From Mucidula mucida (lineage: Eukaryota; Basidiomycota; Agaricomycetes; Agaricales; Physalacriaceae), in NCBI GenBank assembly GCA_015501055.1, contig JADNYV010000082.1, positions 62,001 through 126,000 of the forward strand: 64,000 nucleotides of DNA, given 5' to 3'. The notes below the pieces were generated by a model. The model saw only the letters and a program-made list of their open reading frames with translations, was not told the DNA's origin and did not search any database. Below are positions 11,457 to 21,967 of the stretch, piece after piece (positions within the stretch are counted from its first letter, which is position 1; every line of letters begins with the position of its first letter). The position numbers and the translations under genes were made by a program.

Positions 11457-12737
11457 CTAATACACAGAAGTGTAGAATGAGCGTAGCTGCGGATCTATCA
11501 AAGGAGGCTTCGGAGCGAATTCAGAGTACGGAATGGGAGGAACGTGTCTGAAAGCACGTAACTTTTGTCGAATTCGATGACAAAGCGTGTCCATCTCCGG
11601 AGATCCAGGTAGCCGCAGATGCGACGGACTGAGCCCCCGACACAGCTCTCCAAAGGACTGGACAACTTCGCTCATTGTTGGACGAAGTGCGGCGTCTTCG
11701 CTGAGCATAGAGTCCACTAGCGGACGAAGGAACGCGAGTGGTTCATGTTCGTACTGCACACATGTAAATTGACTCTAATATGAAACGGAACTGTCACTTA
11801 CAACATGATAGTATTTGCGAAGAATGAATCCAAGGTCGTAGATATCGACAGGGAAGGGGTTGAAAAGTCGGGGGACAGTTCCCCTTCGTTCAGGAAGAAA
11901 ATCAACGAAAGGAGGAGGGGCAGGAGTTGATTTGAGGCAAGGCGCCTTACGCTTCGAGTACCGCCGCGACATGCCAAAATCTATGATATAGTAACGCGGC
12001 CAGCATTCCGTTCGAGTTATGTACTTGGCGTATTGTCGGAATGAAAGATCCATCCAGGTATATACTGGGTGGAATCCAAATGGAAAAAGGTCGCAAGCGT
12101 CCAGCATCAAGTTACGCAAGGTAAGGTCTCTGCCTCGCTGTTAGCAGGATCGATTGCTAACAGACATCGTGCTCACCCGTGAGCTACACGATGCTTATGC
12201 ATGAACTCCACTCCCTGGAGCTCGGCATGAGCAACCTCACAAACTATGCGGAAAATAATACCTCAAATATCTGCCGGAAAGCGTCCACAAGTTCTCCAAC
12301 AGTCTCGAACGGTAGATCATGAAAGGTGCGCAACTGGGGCATCACAATTATGTGTATATCATGGTCAAGCGGGGAGTGAAGGACTTCGAGTATCTGCACA
12401 CAGTGATTGCGGGGATTGCGCGCAAGTTTATCAGAGAACATTATGCAAAGGTTGACCTCGTCCGGGTGGTCACGAAATGAGACAGCCTTGAGAATGACCT
12501 GAGTACCGTCAGAGATTCGTACTGCGTCCATGATTACTGATTTCTGGAACGAAAAAAATGTTAGTATAGTATGCCGGAAAGAGGTGTAGCCGCAACCAAA
12601 TGTGACGCTTTGTCTTCTTCGGGATTTCCAGAGGCAGGGTCATATCCTTCACAAAACATTTCACGGAGAAGGTATCCATTCTTCGCTAGGACACGTTGGT
12701 GACGGCGCCAGAAAGCGCCCCGCAGCATCGCCGTCAT
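11457..12737 (-). CDS. Kinase-like gene, copy 2
   Basis: Probably intact kinase-like protein, unidentified substrate. The start MTAMLRGAFWRRHQRVLAK at 12737 leads into GYLLREMFCEGYDPASG, then an intron before MDAVRISDGTQVILKAVSF (VAIK-type lysine). An intron splits the catalytic loop, giving EFMHKHRVAHGDLTLRNLM. YYIIDFGMSRRYSKRK supplies a canonical DFG, NPFPVDIYDLG the subdomain IX aspartate, and the last exon LRPLVDSMLSEDAALRPT to the stop at 11457. Lys, HxD Asp, Asn and DFG Asp are all present, so activity is possible. Upstream it is head-to-head with the disordered-protein gene at 13076 across about 340 bp, probably a shared promoter. Family members are common in Agaricomycetes, but their role is not established. 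Confidence 0.75.
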
Positions 12738-12999
12738 GGGTCAAGCGTGTTCTACAGCACTTACCCTGGGCCACTAGAGTTGGTGAATTGCGGACTCCGC
12801 CTGATCCGCATTCGGCATGCATCCCTTACAAATTTTCACCATTTCTAGCTTTCAAAGGGGTTGTGGTCTTCTCATGTATGAAGGCGCTTCCTCTACACGA
12901 TAGATCTACGCTTTGGCGCCCCAAAACCGTAAACGTGTACGACCCGCGTGCGCACCCCAGATGTAAACCCCGCATACATTCAGACGAGCCTCACAAATG

Positions 13000-13006
13000 T
13001 ATAAAA
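13000..13006 (+). promoter_or_regulatory. TATA box of the disordered-protein gene, copy 1
   Basis: TATAAAA is 70 bp upstream of the ATG at 13076. The same relative position in the duplicated unit holds TATAAG (19218-19223, 79 bp before the ATG at 19302), which supports both the promoter and the chosen start codons. Confidence 0.55.
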
Positions 13007-13075
13007 ACTTGCAAACTTTCGCACTCTAGCCCTCGCTCACCGGAAATCCTTGTACTCCTCGCTTTCGTAGCAGTA

Positions 13076-15177
13076 ATGACATCCCGTCCAAGAGAAAAGC
13101 CTGGTCACGTTTTAGAACGTGCCGATTACAATGCGCACACTGGGGCCGCTATATTTCTTTCACACGCCGAGCAGGATGATCCCCAACTTCAGTTGCAGCC
13201 CGAGGACAGATCATATCTGTTGGAACAAGCCGAGTAAGTATTCGTCTGATATGTATTCAACTCACAAAGGCTGACCTGTCTATCAGACACGTGAACAAGC
13301 TGATGGACGATAGTCACCGAGTTCATGACGGCCGCCTCACGGGTTGGATCAGGAGTCGTTCTCCACCCGGCCGCAGGACGATTGACAACTATCGTAAAGT
13401 ATCTGATCACTATTTTGAAAGATCTTTGGTTCGTAAAAATTTCTGTACATATCGCAACACTGATCTTTCCGTGGCAGGCATCAAGTCAAAAGACGGATAT
13501 CAGGACGACTGAAAAAATCAATCTTACAGGTTAGTCTTGTCCTTTGGTGCGTTACCTCTGATCTCAACGTTTCTCTCGTATCAGTTCCATGGTCGTCGAA
13601 GTCAGTTTGTTCCTCTATGAGCAAGGAAGCGAGTACTAACGAGTATCCTAGCGATATAGGCTCAAAGGCCTCCAAGTAAGATTTATCTTTCCATTGAAGG
13701 AAATACTTACGCTTTGCGTAGGGAACGTCATGCTTACATCGTGAGTGTTAAATCCAAAAATCGATATCAGACTCCTTACAGATTGATAGAAACCCAAAAT
13801 GGAGAAAGTTCTCAGTACTCCGTCAGTAATTCCCGTTTTGAATCGACTTGGTGGCAGCTTCTGAACCTTGCGTATAGCGACACAGTTCAGGGCGCTCCCC
13901 ACCCTCCAGGGCCTCCGCCACCTCCGCCAAGCAATCCTCCGTCGACGCGCACTGGAATCCGACCTAGAAATATCGACTCACATGGACATCCGGCGAGTAT
14001 ACCGCCAAGCACAGTTTCTAGTGCGAACGACCGGACGTTCGTCTTGATTTCCTATGTTGCTTGAACGGTAGCCTGTTGCATCGTCTCACAGTCCTCGCGA
14101 AAATCTTTCCGAGAGCAGCGCTCCAATTATGTGGAGGCGGCGATCCAGGTCCACACCAGGTGCATCCAGTTACCAGTATGTAGAGTCGTGCATTCAAGAT
14201 TCAGATGAACTTACGAGACCGGTTTAGTGCAACGTCCTCAGATGACGACGATGACGATGACTCGTCTCAGCCTCCTTGGTTCTCTCAGTGAGTCCTGTTC
14301 TCCAAGTACGTTCTGGCAGTCCTCATCTCCAAGCAGTCCGGCTCCTCTTCAGCCTCAGTCCGGTGGCAATCCTCCTACGACGAGTCGCCCTCGAGACGCC
14401 GCTAGAGGCCAAGTTCGGTCATCGTCTCACATTACAGCCAGCGAGACTACTATGTCGGAGACTCTTCATCCTGCCTTGACAGCGACCGAGTCCTATGACT
14501 CTATGCATTCTTACTCGACGGCTGCAACAGTCAGGACGTCTTCACCGCATACTGGCCGCTTGTCCTCTTCAACGGTTCCCCGTTATTCGCAATTCACGGC
14601 GTCCACAGTCCCTTCAATGGTCACCATACCAGCGCCTCATCCAATGTCTTCTTACTCGACAGCTGCAACAGTCGGGACGGCTTCACCGCGTACTAGTCGC
14701 CTGTCCTCTTCAACGGATCCCCGTTATTCGCAGTTCACGGCAGCCACAGTCGCTACGTCTGCACCTGGAGAATATTCGCATGATACTCCGATGAACAGCA
14801 TGGGTGGAGGATCTTCTCATCTGGACTCTCAATCGCCTCAGCCTCCTATGCCTAGCTCGTACCACGCGGCGCCGCAATCGCCGTCTGCCAGTGATAATCG
14901 GCGCACTCAGACTTCCGGAGGACGTGCTTCATCGAATGTCCATACACAACCCGCAGCCAGTGCTGCGCCTGACAGTCATCGTCCACGTCCTTCGACCAAC
15001 AGCGCAACCGCTGTTTTCGGTCCTCCTCATCCTACGGGAGCGTATCACAGTTCTCCCACTGCGCAACATTCTCAAACCCAGCCTGCAGGTCTGTCGCAGA
15101 GATCGTCGCAGGACTCGACTACTACTAACTCGACCGGTCATTGGTCAACTACTGCCAATGTTGGTTCTCGTAGATGA
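13076..15177 (+). CDS. Ser/Thr/Pro-rich disordered protein, copy 1
   Basis: No known domain recognised. Exon 1 (13076-13233) encodes REKPGHVLERADYNAHTGAA and a FLSHAEQDDP segment. The intron ends at 13286, and exon 2 gives HVNKLMDDSHRVHDGRLTGW and a basic RSRSPPGRR stretch. Several very small exons follow (about 13478-13850), then a proline run in HPPGPPPPPPSNPP, an Asp-rich patch, and from about 14300 a long Ser/Thr/Pro/Gln tail. The tail has two imperfect repeats of about 40 residues (14512-14614 and 14653-14770) with STAATV, PRTSRLSSS and RYSQFTAATV. It ends in a STTANVGSRR tail identical in copy 2. Low complexity and many SP/TP sites suggest an intrinsically disordered, phosphorylatable protein. 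Small-exon boundaries are approximate. Divergent partner of kinase copy 2. Confidence 0.6.
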
Positions 15178-15519
15178 AAGTGATACTCCCATGGTAAGTT
15201 TACCTCCTAACTCTCTGACTTTTCGTTGTTATATCATTTCTCTCGCCAATCTTATGCCGCCCACCTACCTTTTTTTTGTTCTATGCCACTTTTTCTCTTA
15301 TGCATTGAGTGCTTGTATTCGCAATACCTGCTTCTGTTTTTACGTTTGATATTCAATTAAGCTTGAATGTGCGGAGAGAAACCTGACAGAGTTCCAGAAC
15401 TTTTGAATCAGACATGTTTGGAAGAATATTCCTCTTGGACTACTGAGCAAATCAGCGAGGGGAAAATGTGACCATCCGACGCATGGTGATGCGTTCGGTT
15501 CGCGATGGTGTCTTAGGAT
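15178..15519. other. Intergenic, no gene seen
   Basis: 3' flank of the disordered-protein gene. It is closely similar to the flank of the second copy (21389-21600), including GAGAGAAACCTGACAGAGTT, so the duplicated unit continues for about 200 bp past the stop codon. Similarity ends before the LINE fragment. Confidence 0.5.
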
Positions 15520-16296
15520 GTGACCCTGAAATTACCCTTCGTGAAGGCGCCAAACTGGAACGCGGATGCCATGAAGACGAACGAATGGTTTGCGGAGGTT
15601 ATCGACCGAGTTTATCAAGCGTGTGATGCGTGGCTGGAGGCGTCGGTGATCGCGTCGCCGCGGTTATGGATGCTTCATCAGAGGTTTCGCGAGATACGGT
15701 CAAGAGTAGATAAGAAAAGAGAGGGTGGGCACTTATACTTTGCGAGGAAGCAGGGATGGACGATGATTGCTGAGCCTGAACATCGTCGTGCATTGGGACG
15801 CCTTGTCGCATCAAATCACCGTCTTGCGGTGGAGGTGCTTAGGAGGGGGGATGGACAACGACGACGACCAGTGCCACGAGAGTGGAGGCTATGTCGTTTT
15901 TGCGGAGAGAGCGTCGAAGATGAGCTTCATGCCTTGCTGACATGTGCTGGTTCAGAAGCGCTAGTAGCGCTGCGAACTGACTTTTGGCATGACTTGGACG
16001 AGAGAGATGGCGGGTGGCTGCAATTGAGAGAACAGAAGGCTGGTTTCTTTATTTTGCACGCCCTGCTTGCGTCTGAGCGATTCTGCGCCCGCTTTGGACG
16101 ATACGTGTCTGAAGTATTTGTCCTGTTCGAGGAGACTGCCATGTTCATCCCTGCGAGTGTGATCTATGAAGGTGGAGGTGCAGATGTACCTGATGCCGAT
16201 GACATGGATGACAATGAGGCACTCGATGGTGGCGAAGCAACAGATGACATGGATGCGGATGAGTACATGGCACTCGCGTTGCGGGGTTTTGGATAG
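15520..16296 (+). mobile_element. LINE (non-LTR retrotransposon) 3' fragment
   Basis: Open frame of 258 codons that matches the C-terminus of a fungal non-LTR retrotransposon polyprotein. It contains the post-RT zinc-finger (zf-RVT-like) motif LCRFCGESVEDELHALLTC (C-x2-C, then H and C) and ends in an acidic tail (DADDMDDNEALDGG). The reverse transcriptase itself is absent, so this is a 5'-truncated remnant, as usual for LINEs. The RT part of a similar element is present at 59.4-60.9 kb. No poly-A tail or target duplication was identified. Confidence 0.7.
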
Positions 16297-16525
16297 TCAC
16301 GAACAATGGATGTTGTTAGATTTTCACTTATCAATCCGGCTTAATGGGATGGCTATCATGGGGACTGATAGTCATTCGTCATCTCGTCATGTAGTGTATA
16401 CAGGCGACGGCAACTTGTGTGCCCAATCAAATGTGACATTGCATAGACGACCGTGAGCGCGGGCCGGAACGCGTGAGCACGGACTCACCTCTGTCGCTAA
16501 TATGTGGCAGGAGTGAGCAGCCCCA

Positions 16526-16553
16526 ACTCATACTCATACTCATACTCATACTC
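16526..16553 (+). repeat. Hexanucleotide microsatellite (ACTCAT)n
   Basis: Four to five tandem copies of a CATACT/ACTCAT unit. It directly precedes an AGAAGACCGTGTCACACGCG fragment of repeat family A (about 16554-16600). Confidence 0.7.
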
Positions 16554-17563
16554 GAAGAAGACCGTGTCACACGCGGGGAAGACTACTGTAACACGGTCTC
16601 CATATGTTAGTGGTATTTGACAAAGTCTACAGACACGAATGTGCGGTCAGCAGTAACTATAGATCGATCGGAAGCTTCATCAAGTTCTCCTGTGCCTGGT
16701 ATGCGAGCCCATGACTGCTCTACACGGCTAGACATTTTCTTCGGCGCAGGAGTGATTTCGCTAAGCCTTCGTGTAATCATGTATGATGTGATCACCTCAG
16801 AAGGCTGACAGATTGTCTCCGAAGAACGAGAAAGCTAACTGTAAAGTTATTGTCTTCATTGGGAGGGAATTCCAGGCAATGCCTGACGATTGATGGTGGC
16901 GCATCGTCACATGTGGACTGTAAAGCTAAGACACGTTCACTCCCACTGGGCCGGGAGAAGCCATTGCGCGTCAGCCTTTCCACTGAGCGCGCGAACGAGA
17001 TATCGAGATGTTGGAAGACGTAAATATGGGGCGGTGCTATTCGCGACTCTCTGGTGACAAAGGTCCAATCCCGTGTCCTCCTACGTCTCACGGATTCAGT
17101 GATACTATTTTAATTGCGGCGCATGTTCGCTGTTTATACTCAGAGTGATGCGAGGGAGATCACATTCCTTGATGTGGTGACAGAATTCCACTAAGAGGCG
17201 CTTTGCAATCAACACTTCCCAAGGACTCGTGTTCCAATGAAGCGCTATTATTGAGGCGAAATCCTTGTATTCTTAGGCTCGGCTTCCTGGCTCCAAGGCT
17301 ATGGTGACATGGGCTGATAACTATTAAATGGCCGAGCGCCTTCTAGCGCTGATTCTCTTGTTCGTAGTGGTGAGATTTTGCCCATATCGCGTCGATGAAA
17401 TCCTCGCGAAATAGATGACAATCAAGTGCCACATCAAAGAACACCGTGTCATACGCGGGGGAGATCGCCAGTGTAGTTTGTCCCCTCAACGTGTCAAACT
17501 GTGTGGGCCAAGAATCTCATCAGCCGTAAGCAACGAGGGGTCAAGCTATACTTGGTACAGTAC
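16554..17563 (+). repeat. Repeat region: family A and B copies near kinase copy 3
   Basis: Holds a short family A piece at 16554-16600, block B at about 17175-17262 (GGTGACAGAATTCCACTAAG and CAATGAAGCGCTATT), and a full family A copy at 17368-17500 (GATTTTGCCCATATCGCGTC, TCCTCGCGAAATAGATGACA, CACCGTGTCATACGCGG). The order B then A then kinase 3' end is the same as at 11036-11456. Between about 16600 and 17100 no gene or repeat was seen. Confidence 0.6.
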
Positions 17564-18841
17564 CTAATACAGAGAAGTGTAATATGTGCGTAGCTGCGCA
17601 TCTATCAGAGGAGGCTTCGGAGCGAATTCAGAGTACGGAATGGGAGGAATGTGCTTGAAAGCACGTAGCTTTTGTCGAATTCGATGACAGAACGTGTCCA
17701 TCCGCGGTGATCCAGGTAGCCGCAGATGCGACGGACTCAGCCCTCTGCACAGCTCTCCGAATCTTTGGACAACTTCGCTGATTGTAGGACGAAGCGCGGC
17801 GTCATCGCTGAGCATGGAGTCCACTAGCGGACGGAGGAAGGCAAGCGGTTCATGTTCATACTGCACGCATGTAAGCCAACTCTAATATGATGCGGAACTC
17901 TGACGTACAACATCATAGTATTTGCGAAGAATGAATCCAAGGTGGTAGATATCACCAGGGAAGGGGTTGAAAAGTCGGGAGACAGTTCCCCTTCGTTCAG
18001 GAAGAAAATCAACGAAAGGAGGAGTGACAGGAGTTGATTTTAGGCAAGGGGCCTTACGCTTCGAGTACCGCCGCGACATACCCAAATCTATGATGTAGTA
18101 ACGCGGCCAGCATTCCGTTCGAGTTATGTACTTGGCGTAGTGTTGGAATGAACGATCCATCCAAGTACGAACTGGGTGGAATCCAAATGGAAAAAGTTCA
18201 CGAGCATCCAGCATCAAGTTATTCATCGAAAGATCTCTGCATTGCTGTGAGCACAATTGTTTATCAACAGCCAACACACTCACCCATGAACTACGCGATG
18301 CTTATGCATAAACTCTACTCCCTGGAGCTTGGTATGAGCAACCTCAAGAGATACGCGGAAAATAATACCTCAAATATCTGCCGGAAAGCGTCCACAAGTT
18401 CTCCGACAGTCTCGAATGGTAGATCGTAAAAAGTGCGTAATTGAGGCATCACGATTATGTGTATATCAGGGTCAAGCGGGGAGTAAAGCACTTCAAGTAT
18501 TCGTACACAGTGGTTGCGGGGATCGCGCGCAAGTTTATCAGAGAACATTATGCAAAGGTTGACCTCGTCCGGGTGGTCACGAAATGAGACAGCCTTGAGA
18601 ATGACCTGAGTACCGTCAGAGATTCGTACTGCGTCCATGATTACTGATTTCTGGAACGAATGTTAGTATAGTATGGAACAAAAACAGGTGTAGACGCAAC
18701 GAAATGGGACACTTTGTCTTCTTCGGGATTTCCAGTGGCAGGATCGTATCCTTCGCGAAACATTTCACGGAGAAGGTACCCATTCTGCTCTAGGATATGT
18801 TGGTGATGGCGCCAGAAAGCGCCGCGGAGCATCGCCGTCAT
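17564..18841 (-). CDS. Kinase-like gene, copy 3
   Basis: Close paralogue of the copy at 11457-12737, apparently intact. Start MTAMLRGAFWRHHQHILEQ at 18841, then GYLLREMFREGYDPATG; intron; MDAVRISDGTQVILKAVSF with the ATP-site lysine; HIIVMPQLRTFYDLPFETV. The catalytic loop is joined across an intron as HRVAHGDLSMNNLM, followed by YYIIDLGMSRRYSKRK (DLG instead of DFG) and NPFPGDIYHLG (VD replaced by GD). The last exon runs from LRPLVDSMLSDDAALRPT to YTSLY at 17564. All core catalytic residues are present. Head-to-head with the disordered-protein gene at 19302; the intergenic region is 460 bp, longer than in the other unit because of a local duplication. Function unknown. Confidence 0.75.
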
Positions 18842-18949
18842 TGGTCAAGCGTGTTCTACAGCACTTACCCTGGGCCACTGGAGTTGGTGAATTGTGGACT
18901 CCGCCTGATCCGCATTCGGCATCGGATCATCTTTCACATTTTCACCATT

Positions 18950-19170
18950 TCTCGCTTTCGAAGCGTTCGTGGTATGTACTCTTCACAATCTACGCCTTTC
19001 CGCCTCAAAACGTGTAAGCCCGCGTGAACATCTGTATGCACCGAATTTCTACTTAGCTTTCAAAGGGTTAGCAGTCTTCTCACGTATGAAGGTACTTAAT
19101 CTTCACAACCGACACCTTTCCGCCTCCACACGTGTAAGACCCGCGTGAGCGTGTGTATGCACCCCAGTCT
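18950..19170 (+). repeat. Tandem duplication inside a divergent promoter
   Basis: Two imperfect copies of about 105 bp, each with CCTTTCCGCCTC, then CGTGTAAGCCCGCGTGA (or GTAAGACCCGCGTGAG) and TGTATGCACC. The equivalent promoter of the other kinase/disordered-protein pair (about 12840-12960) has a single, diverged copy. Confidence 0.55.
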
Positions 19171-19301
19171 CCAGATGTGAGCCCCGCGTGCTGTCAACCA
19201 GACGAGCTTCGCGAATGTATAAGACCCGCCGAGGTTGCACAAAATGACATCCAGCCCTCACTCACTGGAACTCCTTCTACTGCTTCGCTTTCTTAGCAAT
19301 T

Positions 19302-21388
19302 ATGTTCTCCCATCGGAGGGAAAAGCCTGGTCGCGTTTTAGAACGTGCCGATTGCAATGCGCACACTGGGGCCGCTATATTTCTTTCACACGCCGAGCAG
19401 GATGATCCCCGACTTCGGTTGCATCCCGAGGACAGATCTCGACTGTTAGAACAAGCCGAGTAAGTATTTTGTGTGATACGTATTTCGCTCTCAAAGGCTG
19501 ACACGTATATCAGCAACGTGAACAAGCTAATGGACGACAGTCACCGAGTTCATGATGGCCGGCTCACGGGCTGGTTCAAGAGTCGTTCCCCACCTGGCCG
19601 CAAGACGATTGAGGACTATCATAAGATATCCCGGGAGTATTCTGAGATTTCCGTAGTTCGTGAAAAGCTTTTGTACATTGTGCAACACTGACCTTCTGTG
19701 ACAGGCATCAAGTCAGAAGACGGATATGATCAGGAGTGACCAAATCGACCTTACAGGTTAGTCTTGTCAATTCGGGCGTCACCTTTGATCTCACCGTTCC
19801 CGTTATGTACCAGCTCCATGGTCGCCGAAGTCTGTGTATCTATCTATGAGCAAGGACGCAAGTACTAACGAGTATCCTCGTAGCGACATGAGCTCAAAGG
19901 CTTCAAAGTAAGAATCATCATGTCATACAAAGCAGTACTGACGCCTCGCTTAGGGAACGTCTTGCTTACATCGTGAGTTTTTAATCCAGAAATTAACGGC
20001 ACACTCCTTATAGATTGACAGAAACCCAAAATGGAGCAAGTTTTAAGTTGCCCGTCCGTATCTACATTTAAATTATCTGAATATCTTCTAACCATCTGGA
20101 TAGCGACACATTTCCGGATTTTACACACCCTCCACGCCCTCCACCAGACAACCCTCCGTTGACGCGCAAGTATGGCGGTGCTGCAACAAAGTGGAGGCCG
20201 CGATCCAGTTCTACATCAGGCACAACCAGTTACCAGTAGGTCGTCACGGTCGTGCCTTTCAAATTCAGATGAACTCACGACACCGGGCCAGTGCAACAGC
20301 CTCAGACGACGACGACGACGACGACGATGATGATGATGATGATGATGACTCGTCTCAGCCTCCTCGCCCCTCGCAGTAAGTCCTGTTCTCCAAGTACGTT
20401 GTGACAGTCCTCAAGTTCAAGCAGTCCGGCTCCTCTGCAATCTCAGTCCGGTGGCAATCCTCCTACGACGAGTCGCCCTCGAGACGCCGCGAGAAGCCAA
20501 CTTCGGATGATGAATCCATCGTCTCACATTACAGCCAGCGAGACTACTATGTCGGATACTCTTCGTCCTTCCTCGACAGCGACAGAGTCCTATCACTCTA
20601 TGTATCCTTCCTCGACGGCGGCAACAGTCGGGACGCCTTCACCGCGTACTAGTCGCCTGTCCTCTTCAACGAATCCCCGTTATTCGCAGTTCACGGCGGC
20701 GACAGTCGCAACATCTACACCTGAAGACTATTCACCAGATACTCCGATGAACAGCATGGCAGCACCTCATAGAATGTCTTCTTACTCGACGGCTGCAACA
20801 GTCGGGACATCTTCACCGCGTACTAGTCGCCTGTCCTCCTCGCCGGATCCCCGTTACTCGCAGTTCACGGCAGCCACAATCGCTACGTCTGCACCTGGAG
20901 AATATTCGCCTGATACTCCGATGAACAGCATGGGTGGAATATCTTCTCATCTTGACTCTCAATCGCCACAGCCTCCTATGCCTAGCTCGTACCACGCGGC
21001 GCCGCGACCGTCCGATGCCAGCGATAACCGGCGCACCCATACTACCCGAGGCCATCCTTCTTCACAGGTAGCCCTCTCTTCGTATGGCGGGGGAATGCTT
21101 CATCCCCCGACAACCCAGGCTCCGCCTCCTACACCGCAAACCTCGACCGGTTATCATGGACATGCTTACCACACACAGGACACAGACACAGCGCATCATC
21201 CACATCCTTCGACCAATAGTGCAACCGCTTCTCCTCCTCATCCTACGGGAGCGTATCACAGTTCTCCCGCTGCGCAACATTCTCAAACCCAGCCTGCAGG
21301 TCTGTCGCAGAGATCGTCGCAGGACTCGACTACTACCAACTCGACCGATCATTGGTCGACTACTGCCAATGTTGGTTCTCGTAGATGA
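19302..21388 (+). CDS. Ser/Thr/Pro-rich disordered protein, copy 2
   Basis: Paralogue of the gene at 13076-15177. Exon 1 starts MFSHRREKPGRVLERADCN and keeps HTGAAIFLSHAEQDDP. Exon 2 keeps VNKLMDDSHRVHDGRLTGW. The proline-rich exon is HPPRPPPDNPP, followed by a poly-Asp run encoded by a GAC/GAT microsatellite (20305-20349) and the SSQPP motif. From about 20470 the tail carries two repeats (20609-20760 and 20780-20935) with STAATVGT, PRTSRLSSS, RYSQFTAAT and YSPDTPMNSMG, then a histidine-rich insert (about 21080-21200) absent from copy 1. It ends with the conserved STTANVGSRR. No enzyme motif, membrane segment or clear secretion signal. Intron boundaries of the middle micro-exons are tentative. 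Divergent partner of kinase copy 3. Confidence 0.6.
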
Positions 21389-21967
21389 AAGTGATACTCC
21401 CACGGTAAGGACACCTCCTAGAGCTCTGGCTTTTCGTTGTTATATCAATCTTATGCTGCCCACCTACCTTTTGTTGTTCTATGCCACTTTTTCTCTTACT
21501 CTATGCTTTGAATGATTGTATTCGAAATACCTACCTACTTTGTTGTTACGTCGTCGTCGTTCGATATTTCATTAATCTTGAATGTGCAGAGAGAAACCTG
21601 ACAGAGTTCCAGGACGTTTGAATCCGACATGTTTACTTTCTAGTACTGACGCTATGATCAGAATACAGTATAAGCACATGGATTGGTACCAATTCAGTCG
21701 CCAGTACAAACTCGCTGGAACACTGGACTCAAACAAAGACTATTCCACTGTCAAGGGATTCGTGCCAATCTTCTGTTGACTCGTGTTTGAACGAGCCCAG
21801 ACACGGAAGTGGAACAAATACCAGAATCGATATGGACTATCTACGATACATTCCAGGGCTTGGAACTACTACTACTAGTGCACTGCTTCTCCTACTTTAG
21901 TACACCGCCCTTGTCATCTACAATCTAATCTAGGAACACGATTCCCAAAACCCATCTCTCACTAGGT
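21389..21967. other. Intergenic, no gene seen
   Basis: Shared 3' flank of the disordered-protein unit to about 21610, then unique sequence between two convergent genes. Confidence 0.4.

Noticed and set aside
12602..13075. In-frame upstream extension of the first disordered-protein gene
   Set aside because: It overlaps the first exon of kinase copy 2 on the other strand and lies upstream of the TATA box at 13000. The second copy has no such extension.
20401..20652. Alternative open frame inside the second disordered-protein gene
   Set aside because: The equivalent frame in the first copy has stop codons, whereas the Ser/Thr/Pro frame is open and conserved in both.
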